A stretch of 64,000 nt of DNA from Marinomonas ushuaiensis DSM 15871 (GTDB lineage Bacteria > Pseudomonadota > Gammaproteobacteria > Pseudomonadales > Marinomonadaceae): positions 62,001 to 126,000 of the forward strand of contig NZ_JAMB01000006.1 of assembly GCF_000521805.1 (NCBI RefSeq). Direction: 5' to 3'. This document shows, one piece after another, positions 54,856 through 64,000 of the stretch. Each line of letters starts with the position of its first letter. Position 1 is the stretch's first letter. Position numbers and translations under genes: made by a program. The notes under the pieces were generated by a model, which did not search any database, was not told the origin of the DNA, and saw only the letters and a list, made by a program, of their open reading frames with translations.

Positions 54856-55992
54856 TCAACTTCCATCCCATCTAAACTCATCAGGCACATCCAAGTCAGG
54901 CATCACTTCTGGTCTAGGAGCTCCAGTTCGAGCATTACGCAGCTGATAAACATATGCCAATAACTGAGCCACAACCTTAAACAAACCATTAGGGATTTCA
55001 TCACCTACTTCAGTATGATGATATACAGCTCGAGCCAATGCAGGAGATTGTATCACAGGGATATCATAGTGATTGCCAACTTCCCTAATCTTCAACGCAA
55101 TAAAATCACCACCTTTCGCCAGCAATATAGGTGCTTCACCTCCAGATTGATCATACTTCAAAGCAACCGAAAAATGTGTTGGGTTTGTTATAATCACATC
55201 CGCCTTAGGCACATCTGACATCATTCGACTCATTGCAGCCTGCCTTTGCATTTGTCGAATTCGCCCCTTAACCAAAGGGTCACCTTCTTGCTGCTTGAAT
55301 TCGTCTTTGACTTCTTGCTTGGTCATTTTAAGCTTTTCTTTGTGAGACCAGATTTGAAAAGGCACATCGATGGCAGCGATTAATACCAAAGCCAAAGCCA
55401 CAAATATAAAAGACCAAATAATAATATCAATGCCGTTAGCTATGGCCACTTGAATAGATTGGAATGTCAGCCCTAAGGTTTCAGGTAAAAAATAGCTCAA
55501 TACAATAAAGGCAATAAAACCAACCAAAGTCACCTTAGCGATTGATTTAAATAGCTCCACCAAGGATTGAACAGAAAACATTCTTTTCAAACCGGCAATT
55601 GGATTTAATTTACTTAACTTTGGCGTCAAAGGCTCCCAAGAAAAATTCAACCCACCTAAAGCAATACTCCCCACGATACCAGCCGCAGCCAAAATTGACA
55701 TCATCAGCAACATAGAATCCATCATCGTCACCACAGACACATAAAGATGAAAAATCATGCGACTCAAGTCAAAAACATCGGCTCTCTCAACAATAAAATT
55801 AAAATCAAATAAAGCGGCAAGATCTCGGACCAACAATGTTCCAGTTGCATAAATAGTGACCGCCGCCACAATTAATAAAAGTGCAGAACTTAAGTCTTTA
55901 GAGCGAGGAAGGTTGCCTTTGTTACGGGCATCCTGAAGCTTCTTACTACTGGCTCCTTCGGTCTTTTCGCTACCATCTTCATTTTCAGCCAT
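54856..55992 (-). CDS. flhB: Flagellar export switch protein FlhB
   Basis: FlhB switches export from hook to filament substrates. It begins with the cytoplasmic EKTEGASSKKLQDARNKGNLPRSKDLS and has four membrane helices. The autocleavage site NPTH is intact in VIITNPTHFSVALKYD near residue 265. Length 378 aa. It overlaps fliR by 8 bases. A separate short FlhB-like gene, fhlB, exists at 41506. Confidence 0.95.
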   Translation of the reverse strand: MAENEDGSEKTEGASSKKLQDARNKGNLPRSKDLSSALLLIVAAVTIYATGTLLVRDLAALFDFNFIVERADVFDLSRMIFHLYVSVVTMMDSMLLMMSILAAAGIVGSIALGGLNFSWEPLTPKLSKLNPIAGLKRMFSVQSLVELFKSIAKVTLVGFIAFIVLSYFLPETLGLTFQSIQVAIANGIDIIIWSFIFVALALVLIAAIDVPFQIWSHKEKLKMTKQEVKDEFKQQEGDPLVKGRIRQMQRQAAMSRMMSDVPKADVIITNPTHFSVALKYDQSGGEAPILLAKGGDFIALKIREVGNHYDIPVIQSPALARAVYHHTEVGDEIPNGLFKVVAQLLAYVYQLRNARTGAPRPEVMPDLDVPDEFRWDGS

Positions 55993-56767
55993 TTAAATGA
56001 ATCCCCCAAGTTACCTTCATCCAGTCAATAATTTCTGCAAAGAAGAGTAAATAAATACTCAAAAATTCATCCAACATAACCCAGAAAAAGAACAAAGAGA
56101 ATAGCATGATAATAGGAAAACCAAGCGCAAAAATATTTAACTGAGGAGACGCTTTTGCAACAACACCAAACGACAGATTGATAATCAACACAGCAATCGC
56201 CAAAGGCAAAACAATAAGCAACGCCTTCTCAAACATCCACCCACCAAGAAGCACCAACTGCCAATAACGCTGACTATCAAACCCACCACCAATTGGCCAA
56301 TAATTAAAACTTTCAGCCAAGTATTCAATCATTACCAAATGACCATTCGTACCAAGAAATGCCAAGGCAACCATAGACAAATAATACTGCCCCAATGTCG
56401 CAACAGAAATACCATTTGCAGGGTCATTCGACATAGCAAAACCAAGACCAGCCTTCATCGCAGCCAACTGCCCTGCAAGAGAAAACAACTGAAACAAAAT
56501 CGTCACGACAAAACCCAACACAAAACCAATCACCAACTGCTCAGCAATCAATACAATATAAGCCGGAGAAATAGGATCGTGACTAGGAACATTAACAATT
56601 GGCGTCACGATGATCGCAACAAGAAAGGAAAACACGATACGCACTCGCGTATTAACCAGGCGACTACCAAACAACGGCAGCGCCATGAAAAAAGCCCCAA
56701 TACGAAAAAAAGGCAAAAGAAAACTGATCGTTAAAGTTAATAAATCATCAGGATTAAGTTCTAACAT
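55985..56767 (-). CDS. fliR: Flagellar export gate protein FliR
   Basis: FliR is a polytopic subunit of the FliPQR export channel. The 260-aa protein has about six membrane helices, with FRIGAFFMALPLFGSRLVNTRVR near residue 21 and AGLGFAMSNDPANGISVATLGQYY near 121. Its start codon shares the last base of the fliQ stop, and it overlaps flhB by 8 bases. Confidence 0.94.
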   Translation of the reverse strand: MLELNPDDLLTLTISFLLPFFRIGAFFMALPLFGSRLVNTRVRIVFSFLVAIIVTPIVNVPSHDPISPAYIVLIAEQLVIGFVLGFVVTILFQLFSLAGQLAAMKAGLGFAMSNDPANGISVATLGQYYLSMVALAFLGTNGHLVMIEYLAESFNYWPIGGGFDSQRYWQLVLLGGWMFEKALLIVLPLAIAVLIINLSFGVVAKASPQLNIFALGFPIIMLFSLFFFWVMLDEFLSIYLLFFAEIIDWMKVTWGIHLNG

Positions 56768-57036
56768 CAGCCTATTATCATAGGGATATTAATAAATAAG
56801 CTGGTCGTAAAATCCATTAATTTCATTAGAATCCACGGCCCCAGTTGCATAATCACCAAAATAGTAACAATTAACCTAGGAAGAAAAGAAAGTGTCTGCT
56901 CATTAATCTGAGTTGCCGCCTGGAACACACTCACCATTAAACCAACAAACAAACTGGGTAACATGACCGCACCAACGATCAATACAATTAAATAAAACCC
57001 TTGACCATATAGATCTAAAACAACTTGAGGATCCAT
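56767..57036 (-). CDS. fliQ: Flagellar export gate protein FliQ
   Basis: FliQ (89 aa) has two membrane helices and the VGAVMLPSLFVGLMVSVFQAATQINEQTLSFLPRL segment of the family. I place the start at 57036 (MDPQVVLDLYGQG), two bases after the fliP stop. The open frame continues to 57084 inside fliP but homologues begin at this Met. Confidence 0.94.
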   Translation of the reverse strand: MDPQVVLDLYGQGFYLIVLIVGAVMLPSLFVGLMVSVFQAATQINEQTLSFLPRLIVTILVIMQLGPWILMKLMDFTTSLFINIPMIIG

Positions 57037-57038
57037 AG

Positions 57039-57779
57039 TTAAATCCCAAAACTCGCCGCCAATGTTCCCATAATCATAGACCAACCATCGACCATAACAA
57101 AGAGCATAATTTTAAACGGCAAAGATATAATAATAGGTGACAACATCATCATACCCATCGCCATCAAAACACTGGCCACGACCATATCCACAATCAAAAA
57201 CGGAATAAAAATCATAAAACCAATCTGGAAAGCAGTTTTCAACTCACTTGTGACAAAAGCAGGCATAAGAATCGTAAATGGAAGTGTTTCTAATGACTCT
57301 ATCGTACCTTCTCTACCTGCTAACTTAACAAAAAGAGCGATATCATCCTCTCTAGTTTGAGCCAACATAAAATCTCTCATAGGAACCGATGCCGCTTCAA
57401 CCGCTTGGTAAGACGTCATTTCTTCACTTAAATAAGGTTGCAAAGCCACCTCATTTACCTTGTCTAAAGTAGGCGTCATGATAAATAAGGTTAAGAACAA
57501 AGCCATCCCTATCATAATTTGATTAGATGGGGTCTGCTGAAGACCAATCGCCTGACGCAAAATCGCCAGCACAATAATGATACGTGTAAAGGCTGTCATC
57601 ATAATCAGAGCTGTAGGCAAAAACGTCAGCGCCGTCATGATAAAAAGAATTTGCAAAGAAACAGTGTAGTCTTGGCTACCGTCTGCGTTGGTAACCACTT
57701 TTAATGCAGGCAACCCCACTTCAGCCCAAGAAACAGCCGGAAGCACCAACAAAAATAAGAGCAGAAAAAAGCGAATCAC
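57039..57779 (-). CDS. fliP: Flagellar export gate protein FliP
   Basis: FliP forms the core of the export channel. A cleavable signal peptide ([16 protein letters not shown]) precedes [40 protein letters not shown]. The C-terminal helices contain [24 protein letters not shown]. Length 246 aa. It overlaps fliO by 4 bases. Confidence 0.95.
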   Translation of the reverse strand: MIRFFLLLFLLVLPAVSWAEVGLPALKVVTNADGSQDYTVSLQILFIMTALTFLPTALIMMTAFTRIIIVLAILRQAIGLQQTPSNQIMIGMALFLTLFIMTPTLDKVNEVALQPYLSEEMTSYQAVEAASVPMRDFMLAQTREDDIALFVKLAGREGTIESLETLPFTILMPAFVTSELKTAFQIGFMIFIPFLIVDMVVASVLMAMGMMMLSPIIISLPFKIMLFVMVDGWSMIMGTLAASFGI

Positions 57780-58198
57780 TTAACATCTCCGCTACCGTGA
57801 GAGCCATTTAGACCATCTTCATCCACTTCATCCATAACAGAAGCAAAACTCTTTGGCTTAGGCGAAATAGTCTTGAGATGAGTGATGGTGTTTGCGGTAA
57901 CACCAATAAGCATGCGCTCACCTTCAACCTCTACGAGCATAAGCTTTTCTTTCGCCCCTAAAGATTGAACACTCACCACTTTAATATCAGCCTGCCCTAA
58001 CTTCATCTGGGCGAGCTGAAAGCGTTTCATTAACCAAACACAAGCAGGAATAAAAGCAATAATAAAAACCAAAGAAGCGACCACCTTCCATAAAGAAGAA
58101 GTCGCCGAGACTTCTTGTATACCAGCGGCATGCAAGTACGACGCTGCCGTAAAAAATACGGCAGCGATAAAATAACGATAGAGAAAAGGTAAAATCAA
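57776..58198 (-). CDS. fliO: Flagellar assembly protein FliO
   Basis: FliO helps FliP assemble into the export gate. The 140-aa protein has a signal or membrane segment at the N-terminus and one main helix ([26 protein letters not shown]). A cytoplasmic domain with [35 protein letters not shown] follows. It lies between fliN and fliP as in other gammaproteobacteria. Confidence 0.92.
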   Translation of the reverse strand: MILPFLYRYFIAAVFFTAASYLHAAGIQEVSATSSLWKVVASLVFIIAFIPACVWLMKRFQLAQMKLGQADIKVVSVQSLGAKEKLMLVEVEGERMLIGVTANTITHLKTISPKPKSFASVMDEVDEDGLNGSHGSGDVK

Positions 58199-58205
58199 AT
58201 TTGGA

Positions 58206-58667
58206 CTACTTCAATCGTCTAATGCGCTCACTAGGGCTTACAACATCCGTCAAACGAATACCGTACTTATCATTTACTACAACCACTTCACCATGAGCAA
58301 TTAAGGTACCATTAACCAATACATCCAAAGGCTCACCAGCAAAACGATCAAGCTCTACAACAGAGCCTTGAGTTAGCTGCATTAAGTTACGAATTGCTAT
58401 TTCCGTATTCCCCAATTCCATAGAAAGAACAACAGGAATATCCATAATTAAATCAAGATCAGAACCGACACCACCACTAGGCACCGCAGAACTCGAAAGT
58501 GTTTCAAGCTTAACTGGCTCAATCTGCTCAGTCATAGCAGCCGCCCACTCATCATCAAGGCCAACACCTTCTTCAGCAGTGTCACCGGCTTCAGACATTG
58601 CTGCCGCCCACTCATCCGCTAAACCTTCATCCATTCCTTCTTGATCTGGAGATTGTTCTTCTGCCAT
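58206..58667 (-). CDS. fliN: Flagellar motor switch protein FliN
   Basis: FliN forms the base of the C-ring. The C-terminal SpoA domain has LIMDIPVVLSMELGNTEIAIRNLMQL and VDRFAGEPLDV-like LDRFAGEPLDVLVNGTLIAHGEVVVVNDKYGIRL. The acidic N-terminal extension carries the motif DEWAAAM twice (about residues 18-24 and 39-45). Length 153 aa. The fliM stop is one base upstream. Confidence 0.94.
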   Translation of the reverse strand: MAEEQSPDQEGMDEGLADEWAAAMSEAGDTAEEGVGLDDEWAAAMTEQIEPVKLETLSSSAVPSGGVGSDLDLIMDIPVVLSMELGNTEIAIRNLMQLTQGSVVELDRFAGEPLDVLVNGTLIAHGEVVVVNDKYGIRLTDVVSPSERIRRLK

Positions 58668-58668
58668 G

Positions 58669-59643
58669 CTACTTAGTTACCTTCGTTTTAAAACTTTCTT
58701 CCATTTGCACCGAATAGTGCTCGTTACTCACGCCCAACTTACCTTTAAAAGTAGGAATATTATTTGCCCGTACAGTTACAAACTCAGGCATTTCTACAGG
58801 AATAACATCACCTACTTTAAACTTTAGTACTTCACCCAGAGAAATTTTTCGATTTACGATGTTAACCGTTAAATTAACATCAATATCTTTCACGTCTTGT
58901 TCTAAAGATTTACCCCAACGGTCATCTTTCTCATCCACATCACTCTGAACACCAGCATCAAGCAATTCACGTACTGGCTCAATCATAGAGTAAGGTAAAG
59001 TGATATGTAATTCCCCGCCACCGCCATCCAACTCAATATGAAATGTCGAAACAACGACAACCTCACTCGGGCTCACGATGTTTGCCATTGCAGGATTCAC
59101 TTCTGAACTAATGTATTCTAGTTCCAGCTTAAGTACTGGCGCCCAAGCTTCAGTTAGATCGACAAAAACTTGCTCTAGCATAAGTTGAACAATACGAATT
59201 TCTGTTGGTGTAAATTCTCGACCTTCAATTTTAGCGTGACGTCCATCGCCACCAAAAAAATTATCGACCAATTTAAAAACCAATTTTGCATCGAGTATAA
59301 AAAGAGCGGTACTTCTTAATGGCCTAAATTTAACAAGGTTCAAACTCGTTGGAACATAAAGAGTGTGGACATATTCACCGAACTTCATAACCTGTAAACC
59401 ACCAGAAGAAACATCGGCAGTACGACGAAGCATATTAAACAAACTAATACGTGTATAACGAGCAAAACGCTCATTAATCATTTCCAACGTAGGCATTCGC
59501 CCACGAACAATACGTTCTTGACTAGTAATATCGTAAGACGCTACACCGTTAGCGTCTCTATTATCTTCTTCAGCAGGCTTTTCATCCGCGCCATGTAAAA
59601 GCGCGTCTATCTCATCCTGCGATAACAGATCTTGAGCTGACAT
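58669..59643 (-). CDS. fliM: Flagellar motor switch protein FliM
   Basis: FliM binds CheY-P through its N-terminal peptide LLSQDEIDALLHG, joins FliG through its middle domain (RTRISLFNMLRR-like YTRISLFNMLRRTADVSSG) and ends in a SpoA domain. VDNFFGGDGRHAKIEGREFTPTE is characteristic. Length 324 aa. Confidence 0.95.
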   Translation of the reverse strand: MSAQDLLSQDEIDALLHGADEKPAEEDNRDANGVASYDITSQERIVRGRMPTLEMINERFARYTRISLFNMLRRTADVSSGGLQVMKFGEYVHTLYVPTSLNLVKFRPLRSTALFILDAKLVFKLVDNFFGGDGRHAKIEGREFTPTEIRIVQLMLEQVFVDLTEAWAPVLKLELEYISSEVNPAMANIVSPSEVVVVSTFHIELDGGGGELHITLPYSMIEPVRELLDAGVQSDVDEKDDRWGKSLEQDVKDIDVNLTVNIVNRKISLGEVLKFKVGDVIPVEMPEFVTVRANNIPTFKGKLGVSNEHYSVQMEESFKTKVTK

Positions 59644-59648
59644 AATTC

Positions 59649-60137
59649 TTACTGCATCACAAAGTTAGTAAACAACACATGATCGATACCGCCTTGACCA
59701 GTTTCCTGCTCAAGTATGCCATTGATTGCGTCAACTGAAGCTTGCTTCAATGCAACTTTACCCTCTGCAGTTTGCAAGTCCGCGAAAGATTGGCTAGAGA
59801 AAAGTAAAACCAAACTGTTCCTAATTAATGGCATATGCATTGTCACCGCATCAATTTGAGCTATATTTTTCGACATCACCGTCATATTCAATTGAACATA
59901 ACGCTGCCTACCGTCGACCATAAAATCCACAACAAAAACAGGATCTAAAGAGAGGTAAGTAGATGGTTCATTAGTTAGATCGACTTCGACATCGTCCCCG
60001 CTAAATAAAAAAAAGTAAGCGGACGCTCCACCACCTCCTACCAACACTAATAGCAGAAGACCAATAATGATAAGCTTTTTCTTACCACCAGACTTTCCTT
60101 CTTCTGTACCGATATCTAAACCGTCTTCTTCAGCCAT
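59649..60137 (-). CDS. fliL: Flagellar basal-body protein FliL
   Basis: FliL associates with the stator around the basal body. The 162-aa protein has one membrane helix (KKLIIIGLLLLVLVGGGGASAYFFLF) and a periplasmic domain with YLSLDPVFVVDF, RQRYVQLNMTVMS and the C-terminal VLFTNFVMQ. It starts the fliLMNOPQR run; fliK lies 116 bases upstream. Confidence 0.92.
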   Translation of the reverse strand: MAEEDGLDIGTEEGKSGGKKKLIIIGLLLLVLVGGGGASAYFFLFSGDDVEVDLTNEPSTYLSLDPVFVVDFMVDGRQRYVQLNMTVMSKNIAQIDAVTMHMPLIRNSLVLLFSSQSFADLQTAEGKVALKQASVDAINGILEQETGQGGIDHVLFTNFVMQ

Positions 60138-60253
60138 ACTACAAACCTTAGGTATATCAAATTCTTTCTATAGAACGTGAATTACGCTCTCTTACACTAC
60201 TAATCCTCTATTCTACAAAGAATCAAACATAGCACCATCAATTTTCTTAATTT

Positions 60254-61837
60254 TTAAGCATAGTAATCAACACCTGATGCAGAAACATAGGATAAGTTAC
60301 TAGAAACAAGCTCGCCACCAACCTCTTCAGAAGCAATATCATTTCGATTCTGTGTGTCTCGCTCCATTTCCCTTTGCGTACCAGAAGCGTCTTGTTGGGA
60401 AACATCTACGTCTGCCTTGCTCAAATCCATACCTTGTTGTGCAAGCATATCACGTAATCTATTCATCTGACTTTCTAATAAGTCTCTAGCCTGTGGCGTC
60501 GCCGCAAGGAAGCTCACTTGAGTATTGGCATCATTATCAACAGAAATTTTTACAGTTAAACTACCAAGTTCCGGTGGATCTAATCTTATATGAGCAGTAT
60601 GACCTCCTTCTCTCGCAACCCATGCTACTTTCTGACTCATCTCCCCAGCCCAGCCTGGATGAGTTGGAGGCAAACTCATGGCCAAATTTGATTGTGGATT
60701 ATTTACTGGCACGGCAGATAGATTCATACCTGGTACTAAGCGATTTATGCCATTACTCTGCAAGGAACTATTTAATCCACCTACATTCTCATCACCCAAC
60801 CTACCATTAATCTGCGTAGACATTCGAGCAATAATGGCTTCCTGTTCTTTTTCACCTAGCTCAACAGGCTCACCCAAGACAATGTCTTCATTCAAGAAAG
60901 AGTCTTCAGCAACCTCAGTAAAATTCATACCTACACTATCCAATGTTGAAGAGAGCGTTAAATTTGAACCAGCACCTTTATTTATAGAAGCAGAAAGCAA
61001 TCCTGTCGCCGCTATTCCAGCCTTAGTGTTGTCCATAGTTAGCGCTTCAGGGCTCATAACAGCGGCTTTGTTTGCCGAGACATCCATCTGAGACAGCACC
61101 CACGACAGCTGACTTTCGCTGTCACTCTCTAAAAATGCAGGCCCACTAGAATTTTCCGCCAAACCAGAAGACATTTTATTAACATCAACCAGAGAAGAAT
61201 TAACCAAACTCGCTTTCGAGTTCACTTTCAAATTGGGCTGAAATTGAGTATCAGAACGGGTAAATAAAGTATCTTCGTCAACCACACCGGATGTTAAGTC
61301 AGACTGAAACGAATCATCAGAAGCCATATACATTGCTCCTGCTTCTCCTTGAGGAAACTGAGTCAATTCACCAACATCGACAAAACCATTCGCACTATTC
61401 TGAATTGTATTATCAGATGCAGCTGATGACAGAAGAGACCCTTCATCAATAAACTCTGCATCTGTACCAGATACAGGAAGCTGGTCGCCATTCGGCTGCA
61501 AAACATTGCCGCTTGGCACTAGATCTGAAATAGAATCATCCGATGCTTCGGATGTGTTTTCTTGAGCCCCCTCCACCCTATCAGTGACAGAACTAGAAAC
61601 TCCGCCATGATTTCTTAGCTCCTTTGAACGTGATTCAAAAGAGGCCTCTGGTTCAACGACAGAAGCCTCTTGAGAGCGCTCTAGCTCTGCAACCTTCTTA
61701 GGGTCTCGATCAACCTTGGCTTCATTAAAATCACGTTCAAAAGCTGCACCATTACCAGCAGACACACTAGCCACTTTAGCGCTTTTATTCGACACACTTG
61801 AAGATAAAGGTAATACTGTATTTGATTCTGTTCGCAT
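60254..61837 (-). CDS. fliK: Flagellar hook-length control protein FliK
   Basis: FliK measures hook length and triggers the export switch. The N-terminal 400 residues are Ser/Asn/Asp-rich and weakly conserved. The C-terminal hook domain has HTAHIRLDPPELGSLTVKISVDN and SFLAATPQARDLLESQMNRLRDMLAQQGMDL. I place the start at 61837 (MRTESNTV), five bases after GGAGG. The open frame begins four codons upstream at a TTG that overlaps the ribosome site. The protein is 527 aa. A sigma-54-type promoter lies upstream. Confidence 0.9.
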   Translation of the reverse strand: MRTESNTVLPLSSSVSNKSAKVASVSAGNGAAFERDFNEAKVDRDPKKVAELERSQEASVVEPEASFESRSKELRNHGGVSSSVTDRVEGAQENTSEASDDSISDLVPSGNVLQPNGDQLPVSGTDAEFIDEGSLLSSAASDNTIQNSANGFVDVGELTQFPQGEAGAMYMASDDSFQSDLTSGVVDEDTLFTRSDTQFQPNLKVNSKASLVNSSLVDVNKMSSGLAENSSGPAFLESDSESQLSWVLSQMDVSANKAAVMSPEALTMDNTKAGIAATGLLSASINKGAGSNLTLSSTLDSVGMNFTEVAEDSFLNEDIVLGEPVELGEKEQEAIIARMSTQINGRLGDENVGGLNSSLQSNGINRLVPGMNLSAVPVNNPQSNLAMSLPPTHPGWAGEMSQKVAWVAREGGHTAHIRLDPPELGSLTVKISVDNDANTQVSFLAATPQARDLLESQMNRLRDMLAQQGMDLSKADVDVSQQDASGTQREMERDTQNRNDIASEEVGGELVSSNLSYVSASGVDYYA

Positions 61838-61864
61838 AATTTCCTCCAACGATAGAGAACGCTA

Positions 61865-61880
61865 TGCAATAGGAAGGCCA
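61865..61880 (-). promoter_or_regulatory. Candidate sigma-54 promoter of fliK
   Basis: On the minus strand TGGCCTTCCTATTGCA has the GG and GC doublets of the -24/-12 element with the required 10-base spacing. It matches TGGCAC-N5-TTGCA in the key positions. Transcription would start about 16 bases before the fliK start codon, just before its GGAGG. Confidence 0.6.
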
Positions 61881-61970
61881 ATCCAATGAATCAAGCTCAC
61901 AAGATTGCGCTGATACTCTTCATAATATTGAGCAAACCATCGCTGAAACTATTTTCATTCAAACATTTAT

Positions 61971-63839
61971 TTAATTTTTCACTCTCTCACTCGCGCTTTT
62001 ATCTTCGAGAGCCTCTGATGTTGTTTTTGCCATTAGCTCATGAGTCCGTTCAATCATTTCATTGATAGAATCTCTAGTTTTATCCAACCTTGCCATACCG
62101 ACACTTCTATCTGATTCCAATAATGATAAAGTGGAATCAGCCATCGTCTTTATATTCTCAATCTGATTTTGCACGCTGCTAATGTCATGCTCTAAGTCAA
62201 TAGCAAAACGCCGACGAACTCTTTCACTTTCACCCTCTGAGGCCGAAAGACTAGACAACACCCCAACTCTTACTTCATTAAGTAGGCGATCAACATCCCC
62301 CAATACAAACACACCCGAAGAAAGATCTTTCTCAACCAAAGCCAAGCGCTGCAACACCAATTCATAACCCAAAATCAAGGAGTCTCGAACCTGTTCTGAC
62401 AACCAAGCCATATCATTAATTTCAACTTGAAACCTCTTCGGCAAAACATCACCAACTGCAACCAAATCGCTTCCTAATGATTCATTGTCGGTCGATCTTT
62501 CATTAATTAGGGATGCTACATGCTGTAATTTAGTGATTTTTTCAAGAGAATTTGCTTGTGAAGATGAAACATCCAAGGCATTGAAAAGCATCACCACTTT
62601 TCGTCGCACTATTTCTAAAGACTGAGCAAAACTCATATAAGGAGAGCCATCCCTTAGCAATCGAATAGGAATCCCCCAAACATCCTGCTCCATTAACTTT
62701 AAACTGTGATGCAGAACGTCAAGTTCGGCCACTTCTGATTTTGGCTTAATAGAGATAAAGCGCGTCAAACTTTCCTCTTCAGATTTTAAATCAGACTCAA
62801 AAGAACCAACTTCCAACCAATAAACACCATCATGCAAGTTAAGCTGAACACCCTCTTCAGCGAACAAAATAGAGTCCGCCACTCGTTCCCCTCTCGGACT
62901 ATCGAGACCAGAATCGACATCAAACATAGCCTCGAAAAAAGAGCTATTTCTAAGCCAAATCCGCTCAGCTCCAGCACTCAACCAAGCAATATCCCCTTCA
63001 TTATTTATAACAAAGAAAGGCTCTTCAACTTTAGCCAAGGTGCTTTCTAGCGCCTTGTGCTTTTCATTTAAGTGATTAAAGTCAAAGCTCCGTGAAGCCA
63101 ATTCTTTATCAATATAATGAGCCAAATCTGTAAATTCATCTACGACATTACGCGGCGATTCAACCAAAGCATGACCGTGCTTATGATGATTTAAGGCATA
63201 GTGCAAACTTGAAAAACCAGATCTAAGTTGACGAACAAACCCTACCGACATAAAAATCACAACAAGCGCAATAAAAAGCAAAACACCAATAGGCACCAAG
63301 ACCAATCTTTCAATAAATTCTTGGCGTGCATACTCTAAATCAACACCAATCTGCAATAATTTATCATCCAAGACTTTAAGCTTTTCAAAAGAGAGATAAG
63401 CTAATTTCCGCTCTTCACCTGATAAAGGTTTAACATTTAACTCTCTTTGTGAAAGCCGTTCCAACAACAAAAAGGCATCAGACATATTCACTTCTGCGGT
63501 AAGTTGAAAATCTCCAATCTTACTTTCAATTAATCGATATTCACTTATTAACATTTGATTAAAATGACTTAAAGACGGCGCAGATATACTATCAACATAC
63601 GTCAGCTTATCCCCTACCAACAACAACTCCAACCAATGCTGCTCTGCATAATGAACAACACCTAAAAGCTCTTTGAGCTTCTCTTGTTGAGTATTTTGCC
63701 TTTCCAAATTAACGCTTATTAGTACATACAATCCAGCAAAGACTAATAACATCAAAAACAACAAAGCAACCACACTTTGCTGCAAACGACTAGTCAGCTC
63801 TTTTCTTGGTATACTAAACGGTGAATAGGGTGTTTTCAT
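61971..63839 (-). CDS. Membrane sensor-like protein without recognisable output domain
   Basis: I do not recognise this 622-aa protein as a named family. It has membrane helices at 22-44 and 179-202 enclosing a helical periplasmic domain (45-178). A short HAMP-like segment follows, then a PAS-like region at about 265-370 (VEEPFFVINNEGDIAWLSAGAERIW). The long C-terminal part is mostly coiled coil (about 390-622). There is no HisKA, HATPase, GGDEF, EAL or MCP signalling hairpin. The layout resembles a chemoreceptor or sensor kinase with its output removed. It precedes fliK on the same strand, 133 bases upstream, so a flagella-related role is possible but unproven. Confidence 0.65.
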   Translation of the reverse strand: MKTPYSPFSIPRKELTSRLQQSVVALLFLMLLVFAGLYVLISVNLERQNTQQEKLKELLGVVHYAEQHWLELLLVGDKLTYVDSISAPSLSHFNQMLISEYRLIESKIGDFQLTAEVNMSDAFLLLERLSQRELNVKPLSGEERKLAYLSFEKLKVLDDKLLQIGVDLEYARQEFIERLVLVPIGVLLFIALVVIFMSVGFVRQLRSGFSSLHYALNHHKHGHALVESPRNVVDEFTDLAHYIDKELASRSFDFNHLNEKHKALESTLAKVEEPFFVINNEGDIAWLSAGAERIWLRNSSFFEAMFDVDSGLDSPRGERVADSILFAEEGVQLNLHDGVYWLEVGSFESDLKSEEESLTRFISIKPKSEVAELDVLHHSLKLMEQDVWGIPIRLLRDGSPYMSFAQSLEIVRRKVVMLFNALDVSSSQANSLEKITKLQHVASLINERSTDNESLGSDLVAVGDVLPKRFQVEINDMAWLSEQVRDSLILGYELVLQRLALVEKDLSSGVFVLGDVDRLLNEVRVGVLSSLSASEGESERVRRRFAIDLEHDISSVQNQIENIKTMADSTLSLLESDRSVGMARLDKTRDSINEMIERTHELMAKTTSEALEDKSASERVKN

Positions 63840-64000
63840 AATGAGTCATCACTTTCAAGCTATAATGAAGGCTCTTTAAAGCCAGTAACAAAATACAAAA
63901 CCATCTCTTCTCAATTCAATAAATACTTAACATGAGAAAGGAAAGGCGAGCGTTTATTTGATAAAAACATCTTAAAAATTGAGGGTATTGAATTAACAAT

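Overview
This 64 kb window is chromosomal DNA of a motile, aerobic marine gammaproteobacterium. The best guess is the Oceanospirillaceae, near Marinomonas. That is an inference from moderate-to-low GC, a Pseudomonas-like polar flagellar and chemotaxis gene order (cheZ, motC, motD, parC, parP), System I cytochrome c maturation genes, and many proteins close to their Pseudomonas and E. coli counterparts. No rRNA, tRNA, CRISPR array, insertion sequence or phage was seen. Coding density is high and no gene-free stretch reaches 300 bases.

Layout. 1-1.4 kb: a terminator from an upstream gene and an MltC-like lytic transglycosylase. 1.4-10 kb: a tightly packed minus-strand cobalamin operon (chelatase ChlI/ChlD fusion, cobB, cbiD, cobK, cobH, cobL, cobI, cbiG). 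10-14.6 kb: a YitT membrane protein, two LysR regulators, YaeR, a 2-Cys peroxiredoxin and the monothiol glutaredoxin GrxD. 14.8-19.6 kb: argF, metR, an RstA/RstB-like two-component pair and a DUF1499 protein. 19.6-27.4 kb: rluB, yciO and yciV in an E. coli-like neighbourhood, then yciI, an Rdx protein, a periplasmic cyclophilin, mnmC, cysE and yheU. 27.4-29.7 kb: a DUF1852 protein (MesX) with a short MetE-like synthase (MesD), preceded by a perfect MetR-type palindrome. 29.8-33 kb: an aberrant NAD-dependent DNA ligase beside zipA. 33-39.8 kb: ccmABCDEFGHI in canonical order, including a 58-residue ccmD. 39.9-41.8 kb: a second FliK-like gene with fhlB, behind a good sigma-28 promoter match. 41.7-63.8 kb: a minus-strand flagellar and chemotaxis block: an orphan membrane sensor-like gene, fliKLMNOPQR, flhBAF, fliA, cheYZAB, motCD, parC, parP, cheW and a DUF2802 gene.

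How the genes work together. The flagellar block encodes the export gate, C-ring switch, polar-placement GTPase FlhF, flagellar sigma factor, chemotaxis core, a second stator pair and the ParC/ParP array-positioning system. The number regulator flhG/fleN is missing from its usual place between flhF and fliA. The methionine genes link metR to a cobalamin-independent, folate-independent synthase, although the same window carries much of a cobalamin pathway. That pathway mixes cobalt-early signature genes (cbiG, cbiD) with cobalt-late ones (fused cobL, a ChlI/D chelatase).

No wholly new multi-gene system is evident. The best leads are MesX/MesD with its MetR site, the divergent ligase at the zipA locus, the flhG-less flagellar operon, the output-less sensor at 61971-63839, and the sigma-28-driven FliK2/FhlB pair.
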